Below are positions 56,918 to 64,000 of a stretch of DNA of 64,000 nucleotides, one piece after another. Both the position numbers and the translations under genes were made by a program. Each line of letters begins with the position of its first letter. The stretch's first letter is position 1. Where the stretch lies: positions 1 to 64,000 of the forward strand of contig JAGFNQ010004753.1 in the NCBI GenBank assembly GCA_024364735.1. The letters run 5' to 3'. Under the pieces are notes generated by a model. It was not told where the DNA came from, did not search any database, and was given only the letters and a program-made list of their open reading frames with translations. The DNA comes from Boesenbergia rotunda. Its lineage: Eukaryota; Streptophyta; Magnoliopsida; Zingiberales; Zingiberaceae.

Positions 56918-57045
56918 CAATCGACATGATCATACCATATCTTCTGACCCTGTCAGAGAATCCTGACACAGGCCATACTCAAATCGACATAGTCATACCA
57001 TATCTTCTGACCCTGTCAGAGAATCCTGACACAGGCCATACTTGG
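56918..57045 (+). repeat. Two tandem copies of a roughly 64-bp unit in the Tat LTR
   Basis: Each copy runs through aatcgaca, tcataccatatcttctgacc, ctgtcagagaatcctgacac and aggccatact. The copies differ at only a few positions. The unit contains a ctgtcag/ctgacag hairpin. It lies just upstream of the TATA box, where enhancer repeats are common in LTRs. Confidence 0.82.
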
Positions 57046-57059
57046 TTCTTTTCCCCGGC

Positions 57060-57066
57060 TATATAA
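57060..57066 (+). promoter_or_regulatory. TATA box of the plus-strand Tat LTR
   Basis: TATATAA in ccggctatataagccactcc, followed about 30 bp downstream by the probable transcript start. Confidence 0.65.
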
Positions 57067-57388
57067 GCCACTCCCCTCCTCATTATCAGGTACGCGCGCA
57101 CGAAGCTCCTCACCTACATTGCTCCATTATTTTTCCTGTTCATCGGAGTACTGACTTGACCGTCGGAGTGCCTTGCCGGGACGTCTCCCGGCTAGGTTGC
57201 TAACGGTCATCTTCCTCAGCAGGTCCACCTCCAGCCGTGCACCAGGCGACATCCGCTTCCGTTCCGTCGGAGGACACCCCCTACGGCGCTGTCATTCTGC
57301 GCGAGGACATCCCGTCGGCATCCACGTCACCCATCGCTACACCGTCATCCGGTTGCGGCTCCACTACGCTCGGCGACAGGATCAAATT

Positions 57389-57406
57389 TGGCGCTAGAAG
57401 GAGGGC
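57389..57406 (+). other. Probable primer-binding site of the plus-strand Tat element
   Basis: TGGCGCTAGAAGGAGGGC follows the likely LTR end (gacaggatca) by four bases. Such TGGCGC-starting sites are typical of Tat and Athila elements. I do not assign the tRNA species. Confidence 0.6.
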
Positions 57407-57429
57407 TTTCTGCCTGATCGAGAGCGAAG

Positions 57430-57509
57430 AATGGAGAACCCCAATCCACTGACGGTTACTCTTTCGCCAGAAGAATATGAAATGCTGATGTCTGTCCGGA
57501 CGCAGAAGG
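57430..57509 (+). pseudogene. First codons of gag of the plus-strand Tat element, truncated by insertion
   Basis: ATG at 57430 opens MENPNPLTVTLSPEEYEMLM and continues for about six further residues to the junction at 57509, where element E begins with tgtaag. The start and spacing after the primer site fit a gag frame; the fragment is too short to show a domain. Confidence 0.55.
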
Positions 57510-58856
57510 TGTAAGATCGATGCACGTGAGAGGGGGGGGTGAATCACGTGACTTTTAAAAAATTAAATCAGAGTGCTTTAAAAAGCGTGCACAGCGGAAA
57601 TGAAAGAAACGAAAGATGAACACAAAAACACGAACGATTTTTACTTCGTTCGGAGCCTTCGTCGACTCCTACTCGAAGGCCCAGGTCCCTCGGACCTTTC
57701 CGTTGGGCAATCCACTAAAACTCTCTATCGGTCAACCCCGATAGAGCAGGCGAGTACAAATGAATTGAAAGTGTGACAATCCCACACTTTCAAGTAATTA
57801 AGTGCAACAATATATATATTGAAAAAATTAACTTTTTACCGACGTCCGGAGTAGATCGACTCTTTCGGGGCAGCAGGACGTCGTCGGCTCGAAGTGTAGC
57901 GTTTCCGGAGCAAGGCGCGAGCGTAGAAGAACTTGAAAGCTTTTGGAAGAAGTGTTGTTCTTTGAAGAGGGTCGAGGCCCTCTTTATATAGGGCAGGGGG
58001 CGCCTGACATGCTCGGGGCGCCCCCCACGTGGCTGTCGATCCGGCGATGCTCCGGTCAAAGCTAATCTCGTCTACTTCGGGATTGCTTTTGACTGGGGCG
58101 TCCGACGCGCGCGGGGCGCCCGATTGACCGGTCAAAATCCCATCTTCTGGCTTCGCGAGGGTGAGCTTCGGCAGCTGGTCAGTGAGGTGGCACAGGGGGC
58201 GCCCGATTGAAGCGGGGCGCCCCGAATAGCGCTGCTGTCGGGGCGTTTACCTCTCCGCTGACTTTGGGTTGACTCTGGGGCGCCCGACACATCCGGGGCG
58301 CCCTGCTCAGCTACGGCCTCACTCCTTTGAGGCTCTCTGAGCTGCAGAAACACAGTCCTTCGGTTCTGCATCCAGGGTTAGTCCAAAACAGCAAATAATA
58401 AGATATAATTCTAAGTTAATTAGATCCTGTCTCCCAGACCAGGATCTAACCAGGACTCAACTTAGATCACCTAAATGGGTCTAAGTTGGACCGCGCCTAA
58501 AGTCCAAGATTGGACTCGTCCTCACTGGGTCGCTCCTCCAGTGACTTACCTTACTTACCCATTTTGCAGCTCTACTTGACTTCTTGACCCTACCAGGACT
58601 TCCTGCCAAGGCTCAACCACCTTGGTCTTCCTGCCAAGTCTCAATCAACTTGGTCTTCAGCCAGTTGTCAGGTCCCGCGGACCCAACTGGACTTCCCGCC
58701 AGGACTCAACCATCCTGGACTTCAGCCTGGTGTCTGGTCCTAAGTCTTTCAACCCTGCACACTTGGTAAAGAGGTTAAACACACACAACCCTAACTTTAA
58801 CCACTTTGTCATACATCAAAACCCGAGTTTGACCGTTAGTGCAAACTGCACCAACA
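57510..58856 (-). mobile_element. 3' LTR of element E
   Basis: 1,347 bp; it starts tgtaagatcgatgcacgtga and ends aaactgcaccaaca. On the minus strand a TATA-type tatataaag lies at 57982-57990. It contains GGGCGCCC hairpins (57988-58305) and a degenerate tandem repeat (58570-58740, ggacttcctgccaagg-like). The inner edge and polypurine tract are of the same kind as in R3, R4 and D. Confidence 0.77.
57988..58305 (+). repeat. GGGCGCCC hairpin words in the element E LTR
   Basis: Units such as gggcgcccgattgaagcggg followed by gcgcccc and gggcgcccgacacatccggg followed by gcgccct. At least four pairs are readable. The same word with a different loop occurs upstream of the gene at 61800-62180. Confidence 0.77.
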
Positions 58857-60406
58857 ATCTCCCCCTTTTTGATGTATTGACAACTCAGGTTAAAGTTAGA
58901 GAAAAACTAGCAGATACATGCAAGTAAATAAAAGATAAGCATGAAAGTACATGGTGCAAAATTAAGTAGGAAATAGAATTTTCTAAGCTTTAACCCTACT
59001 AAATATAGAATTTTCTAAGCTTTAACCCTATTCTCCCCCTTTGTCATTCATCAAAAAAAAACATACGTATATTAAGTTACGGAGAGTAGGATCCAAAGCT
59101 AAGTGATAGGGAAAACTAGACTTAGGCAAAATAGATTAAGTAAGATAAATAGCCTAAGTAAAAAAAACTCCCCCTAAATCAATTAACTTGGCTTTCATTA
59201 ACTTAGCTTTCAAAATTAACAAATAGTTTTCAACAACATTATTAGAAATATTTTCAAAGTTAAGCTTGACAATCTTTTTTAAAAGAAAATATATAAAAAT
59301 TTCCCAAATAATACTTTTTTTTTTTGAAAGCCAAAAGAAACTTTGCTACTGAGCTTTAACTTAGAAGAAGGAAGATATTTTAAGAATAAGCTTTAAAAGT
59401 TTCAAGACCATTATTCAATTTTTAAAACTAATTTTTCAAGAATATGCCTTAGATTCGTTTGAAAATAGTTATACTTTAAAAATAATATCATAGACTTAAT
59501 CAAACTATTCTTAAAATTAATTTTCCAAGTTAGTTTGAGCTCCCCCTTAACTTGACAAGCCCTTAGAATTCCTTGTCAATTTCAAGGTAAACATTCTATT
59601 ATGTCCTAGGGATATCCAAACTATAAATAAAAATATTTCAAAAGAATCATTTTTGGAAGTAAATCAATCAAAATATTTTGATACTTTCTAGTATAAGAAC
59701 AAGCTAATAGTGGATTTTCAAAAAGCATAAGTGTTTTTATTTGAAAGTTAATTTGAAAAAGGAGATTTGCAAGACCCAAAAATACGGATTTTTCAATGCT
59801 AAATAGGAATTGCAAGGAACTGTTTATAAGCATAATAACTTTTAAGGGAGTAGAAATATATGCTAAGTGTTAAAAAAAACTAGTCTTAAATTTTTTAACT
59901 TAGTTAAAAAAACTATCATTTTTTTTTTAGAAAATATAATATCAAAAAAAATTTTAGGGATCAATATTTATCAAAATTTTCAAATGTGTTTTGTTAAAAA
60001 TGACATTTTGAAAAAATGTTTTGAGCTCAGCTCCCCCTGGACCAAGTAATGATTGTGGTACCTAAATCTATAGGTTCATGCAATTCTAGGGGTCAGAGCC
60101 TAGGCTAAGTCCATTTTCGAAAAAGCCCTAGTTTTGAAAGGGGTAGTTTTTGAGATAAAACTAAGAAAAAAAACTTTTCAAAGTTAAAGTAATATTTTTT
60201 TTTTAAAACATTTTAAGTTCAATTTAAAATTGAAAATCCAAAGACCAGATGATTCTATTCTACTAAGCATAACCCTAACTTAATTTAGTAAAAAAAATAA
60301 ACAAGCCAAGCTAAGATTAGCATAGTTCAAGTAGAAGTCTAGTTCAAATCAACAGAAGTCAACCCTACGCAGTAGGGGTAGTCAAATGGGTACATGTCCA
60401 AGTCAT
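58857..60406 (-). other. Non-coding internal region of element E
   Basis: It starts with the polypurine-tract complement and is strongly A/T-rich with long A and T runs in the middle (59160-60250). No reading frame is supported. Two neighbouring copies of ttttctaagctttaacccta occur at about 58979-59030. Confidence 0.55.
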
Positions 60407-61681
60407 CTAAGAGGAGGGACCAGGAGGATCAAAAGGGCCCGGCTGCCATGCATCAAATCGTGCCATGATCTCATGGTACTGTGCATTCCAGGCTTCTCTA
60501 TCAGCTGTGAGGGTACTCATAATGTTGTTGTAGTAGCCTAAGTTTGTCTCTTGGTCTTCAATATGGTACGCTTCCACTTCTTCTCTGAGGCTCTGGACGT
60601 GCGTCTCGAGTCGTGTAACTCTCTCGTACAAGGCCGGTGGAGCGGGCTGATCTACCTCTGCTGCTAAGTCGGCAACGTCGACCTCGACCTCCTCGTCGGC
60701 AATGTCCTGTGCGGCTGGTCGGCGTCGCCAAGTCAGAACCCCGGTGCCCGAGACGTCTATACCGGCTAAAGAAAAGTTTCTAAATCCTATCTCGTCGAAT
60801 TCGGTCATCGTGGTAATCTCGCCGTCAGCGATATTTCGGCCGTGGTGGTGGAGGATAGAGGTGATGACGTGGCAGTAGGGAGTGCGGATCCGCCCCTTAG
60901 TGGATACACTAGAGGCATGTAAGATACAGTGGAAGAGGTGAAGGCCTATATCTATGTCCAGATGGTGGATAAGGGCATAGAGAAGAAAAGTGTGAAAGGG
61001 TTTCATGGTGGCTGTGTCCCTAGTGGACAAGGGAAGGATGCAGCGGACAATTACTCTGTAGAGAGCGTAGTCCTGAATCGGGAGTCGGGTGGAGTGGAAC
61101 TGCCCTCCTGCAGGGTCCATGGCTTCCCCAAAGAAATAGTTGTATAAGGTGTTCAGGTCAATATGAGAGTAGGGGGCGTCGAAAGGCAGGTTCCTTGGAG
61201 GGTAGCAACAGAAGATGGACTGAGATGGTCGGAGTCCCAAAAATCGGTTCAGTAGGGTAGGAGTGATGCTCAAGGGCATTCCTTGAACGGTAGTGACGAA
61301 GCTCAAGTGATCTTGCCTAATTATGTTGTTATAGAATTCTGCACATAGGGTGTTGTTGATCGAATGTGTGCAGAATACGAGGTTATCTAGTTGATAGAAG
61401 TTAATTGCGGACATTGCGACTGGACAGGATTGGGAGAAGAAATGACGGTTAAGGTAGCTTGTTTTAATCGGAATGTAGGTGGTTTGTGCGAACTTGTTAC
61501 AAAGTGCTAGGTTAGGAAATCTAGGGTCGGGACTGGGCTCATTACCGGGGTTCGACTGAACTGCTCGGCGTTTTCTAAGTGTAGAAAAAATAAGTGATTA
61601 AAGATAAAGAAGGAGTGTGCAAAAAAAATTGTAATTTAAGAAAAATTAATTGCACAACTAAATTTCATACCTTGGAGGCAT
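60407..61681 (-). CDS. Intact two-exon gene of element E, 'putative plant transposon protein'-like
   Basis: Exon 1 is 11 bases (61681-61671, ATG CCT CCA AG) followed by a gtatga donor; the acceptor cttag precedes exon 2 (61574-60407). Together they encode 392 residues with no internal stop. The N-terminus is basic (MPPRKRRAVQ, nuclear-signal-like). The conserved part spans about residues 75-270 (CAEFYNNIIRQDHLSFVTTV, QGMPLSITPTLLNRFLGL, PIQDYALYRVIVRCILPLST). An Asp/Glu/Ala-rich stretch and a predicted coiled coil (about 315-370, YERVTRLETHVQSLREEVEA) follow, then a Pro-rich end. It resembles the plant 'putative plant transposon protein' group (Pfam Transposase_32 from memory), whose function is not established. 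The broken paralogue in element D has the same intron. Confidence 0.8.
61575..61670 (-). other. Intron of the element E gene
   Basis: A 96-bp AT-rich GT-AG intron. It starts gtatga right after the eleventh coding base and ends acacttag. Removing it joins AG to A and restores an Arg codon, giving MPPRKRR. Confidence 0.72.
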
Positions 61682-61784
61682 GGTTGAGGCAAGGGAAGGC
61701 TTAGGTTCACTTGATCCACAAGAATGAGGCAAAGGGAAGAAGGAGTGTGAGATGTGGTGTGGGAAATGAGGGAGTCTCGGGTCC

Positions 61785-61792
61785 CTTTTATA
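61785..61792 (-). promoter_or_regulatory. TATA box of the element E gene
   Basis: TATAAAAG on the minus strand, about 104 bp upstream of the ATG, in the context ctctataaaagggacccgag. The distance fits a transcript start about 30 bp downstream and a 5' leader of about 75 bases. This would be an internal promoter, separate from an LTR. Confidence 0.65.
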
Positions 61793-61799
61793 GAGGTTG

Positions 61800-62180
61800 A
61801 TTGGGGGGCGCCCGACGGGTCACGGGCGCCCTTTACAGGTTGGTTTTGCCTCGGGCAGGGAAAAGGTCTGTAGGGGCGCCCGACAGGTCACGGGCGCCCT
61901 ACTCAAAAGCTGTTTGTCAGCAGCTTTTGACTGCTTTAATCAGCGTGGGAGACAGGTTTTGATGGGGGCGCCCGACATGTCACGGGCGCCCTTCTCAAAG
62001 GCTGTTTGACTGCAGCTTGTGACTACTCTAATCAGCGTGGGGGACAGGAGCGTATAGGGGCGCCCGACATGTTACGGGCGCCCTTCTCGAGTCGGTCGAA
62101 TGCAGCTTTTGCTGCTTTGACTGGAGCTGGTACCTTTTCAGTGTTGTCAGGGGCGCCCGACAGGTTACAGGCGCCCTAGG
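61800..62180 (+). repeat. Five GGGCGCCCGA hairpin words upstream of the element E gene
   Basis: Units such as gggcgcccgacatgtcacgg followed by gcgccc occur at about 61806, 61876, 61966, 62057 and 62152. Stems gggcgccc and gggcgccc are kept while the 9-10-base centre varies (gacgggtcac, gacaggtcac, gacatgttac). Between words the sequence is variable and contains cagcttttgactgctttga. Confidence 0.87.
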
Positions 62181-62944
62181 TACCAGACTTTTGACTGTTT
62201 TGACCAGGTTTGACTGTTTGACTCCGTTTGACTGTGTTTGACCATGTTTGACTACGTTAATCATAGTTTGACCCTGATTATGAGAGCACAAGCAAGGTGG
62301 TTTAATTTGAGCTTAATTTTCCTGTCTCACTGAATATAGGGTCTTCAATCACGTTAACCTTAAGGTTGTTGTGAGACAGGTTTGAAGGTAAAAATTATTA
62401 AGAATTTCAATTAAGACTAAGGTAAAATTTTAATTACAAGCTTTAGTTATTTGGGGATTAAAGTTAGAGGTATTTAAATGAAGTTTTAATAAAGGGTTGA
62501 AGTTCAATTAGGTAAATTTTAGGGGTTAAAATTTAATTTGGTCAAATTTTAAATAAATTAAAGTTAGTTAAGATTTAATTAAAGATTCAATCATTGGAGT
62601 CTGAATAAAGATTGAAATTCTAATTAATTAAGGATTAAAGTTGATTAAGGATTCAAGTTTAATTAATTAATGATTAAAATTTGATTATGTAAAGAGTTAG
62701 ATTTTTAATTATATAAAATTTAATTAAAGTTAAATTTTAATTTAATTAAAGTTAATTTAAGTAAAGTTTGATTATGCAAATTTTAGTTAAAGTTAAAGCA
62801 GAATTTAATTAAGGTCAATTTTTAATTTATGTTGAAATTTAATTAGATGAATTTTTAATTAAGGATTTAATTAGGTGAAAAATTAAGATTTAGATTAAGT
62901 TAAAATATGATTTAATTAAGAATTTTAAAGTTTAATTTTAACAT
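62181..62944. other. AT-rich sequence grading into the hexanucleotide array
   Basis: After several gtttgactgtttgac-type repeats (62190-62280) the sequence turns into loosely repeated words (gattaaagttaatttaagta, aattttaattaaggattt). These look like diverged forms of the array that follows. No gene is present. Confidence 0.55.
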
Positions 62945-64000
62945 TTAATTTGTATTTGAATTTTAATTTTAATTTTAATTTTAATTTTAATTTTAATTTT
63001 AATTTTAATTTTAATTTTAATTTTAATTTTAATTTGAATTTGAATTTTAATTTTAATTTTAATTTTAATTTTAATTTGAATTTGAATTTGAATTTTAATT
63101 TTAATTTTAATTTTAATTTTAATTTTAATTTTAATTTTAATTTTAATTTGAATTTTAATTTTAATTTTAATTTTAATTTTAATTTTAATTTTAATTTTAA
63201 TTTTAATTTTAATTTTAATTTTAATTTTAATTTGAATTTTAATTTTAATTTTAATTTGAATTTTAATTTTAATTTTGAATTTTAATTTATTTTAATTTAA
63301 TTTGAATTTGAATTTTAATTTTAATTTGAATTTTAATTTTAATTTGAATTTGAATTTGAATTTTAATTTGAATTTTAATTTTAATTTGAATTTGAATTTT
63401 AATTTGAATTTTAATTTGAATTTTAATTTTAATTTTAATTTGAATTTTAATTTTAATTTTAATTTTAATTTTAATTTTAATTTTAATTTGAATTTTAATT
63501 TTAATTTGAATTTTAATTTTAATTTTAATTTTAATTTTAATTTTAATTTTAATTTTAATTTTAATTTTAATTTGAATTTTAATTTTAATTTGAATTTGAA
63601 TTTTAATTTTAATTTTAATTTGAATTTTAATTTTAATTTGAATTTTAATTTTAATTTTAATTTTAATTTGAATTTTAATTTTAATTTGAATTTGAATTTT
63701 AATTTTAATTTGAATTTTAATTTTAATTTTAATTTGAATTTTAATTTTAATTTTAATTTTAATTTAATTTTAATTTTAATTTTAATTTTATTTTAATTTT
63801 AATTTTAATTTTAATTTTAATTTTAATTTTAATTTTAATTTTAATTTTAATTTTAATTTAATTTTAATTTTAATTTTAATTTTAATTTTATTTTATTTTA
63901 ATTTTAATTTTAATTTTAATTTTAATTTTATTTTAATTTTAATTTTAATTTTAATTTGAATTTTAATTTTAATTTGAATTTGAATTTTAATTTTAATTTG
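62945..64000 (+). repeat. Hexanucleotide satellite-like array (AATTTT)n with AATTTG variants, continues past the window
   Basis: More than 1 kb consists of the unit AATTTT. The variant AATTTG is scattered in single, double and triple runs, and 4- or 5-T slippage changes phase near 63270-63300, 63760-63790 and 63860-63900. The phase-preserving stretches create two artificial open frames of alternating Asn-Phe and Asn-Leu. Confidence 0.95.

Larger units (their letters stand above)
56382..57509 (+). mobile_element. 5' end of a Tat-type Ty3/gypsy element (plus strand), cut off by element E
   Basis: A GC-rich LTR-like region ends at about 57384, followed by a TTTGGCGCTAGAAGGAGG primer-site-like string and the first codons of gag. 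The element is interrupted at 57509/57510 by element E with the candidate target duplication gaagg at 57505-57509; the rest should lie right of the window. The LTR start is uncertain because the Ulp1-carrying element ends near 56381. Confidence 0.65.
57510..64000 (-). mobile_element. Element E: LTR-type element carrying a plant-transposon-protein gene, runs past the window end
   Basis: The left LTR (57510-58856) is followed by the complement of a polypurine tract (aatctcccccttttt), then non-coding sequence, an intact two-exon minus-strand gene (60407-61681), a TATA box, a cluster of gggcgcccga hairpins and a long hexanucleotide array. No gag-pol is present. The 5' LTR and primer site should be right of position 64000. 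The gene layout is the same as in element D. Confidence 0.72.

Noticed and set aside
62950..63796. Two open frames of 111 and 164 codons of alternating Asn-Phe and Asn-Leu
   Set aside because: They are the reading of the hexanucleotide array, which has no stop in that frame; composition and position show no sign of a protein.
62945..64000. Hexanucleotide array considered as telomeric repeat
   Set aside because: Plant telomeres are built on TTTAGGG; AATTTT has no G-rich strand and lies inside a retroelement.

Overview
The window is nuclear DNA of a flowering plant: plant LTR-retrotransposon lineages (Athila/Tat Ty3-gypsy, Ty1-copia with UBN2-type gag), Mutator-type DNA elements, AT-rich spacers and GT-AG introns are all present, and nothing prokaryotic or organellar is seen. 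A monocot is plausible but the species cannot be fixed from sequence alone. No intact host gene was recognised. Almost the whole window is transposon nested inside transposon, and most insertions can be ordered from target-site duplications (TSDs).

Left block (1-15.7 kb): a minus-strand Tat-type gypsy element (11927 to about 15745: gag, protease, reverse transcriptase remnants) carries the end of a plus-strand Athila-type element (6411-11926: RNase H, integrase, long 3' spacer, 3' LTR). That copy is interrupted at 6410/6411 by a second, minus-strand Athila-like element (1-6410: LTR, tRNA-Asp primer site, glutamine-rich gag-like remnant, no pol).

Second block (15986-24432): a gag-only copia element, R1 (TSD caact), carries another gag-only copia element, R2 (TSD ggaag), in its 3' LTR. 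Next come about 1 kb of AT-rich flank and a 5.2-kb foldback Mutator-type element (25451-30687) with a perfect 9-bp TSD and no gene. The stretch 30.7-34.8 kb is the only long region without recognised transposon genes. It is followed by a 1.9-kb inverted repeat (34841-36776).

Third block (36777-45411): minus copia element R3, of the same family as R1, has a solo LTR (TSD aatta) in its right LTR. A further family member, R4 (TSD tgaat), is nested in that solo LTR and retains an uninterrupted 205-residue gag reading frame.

Right block (45709-64000): elements D and E look like LTR retrotransposons (LTR plus polypurine tract) but carry, instead of gag-pol, a two-exon gene with a tiny first exon. 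Its protein resembles the 'putative plant transposon protein' group; it is intact in E and broken in D. Between them lie a Mutator-type element with a degenerate ten-exon Ulp1/C48 SUMO-protease-like gene (about 50.9-56.38 kb) and the 5' end of a plus-strand Tat element, interrupted by E inside its gag. The Ulp1 element shares end sequence, a 156-158-bp repeat and two hairpin motifs with the foldback element, so the two probably form an autonomous-like/derivative pair. The window ends in a hexanucleotide array of more than 1 kb.

The most unusual general pattern is that at least seven families of short self-complementary 'hairpin words' are sown through LTRs and flanking spacers, and some words are shared by unrelated elements.
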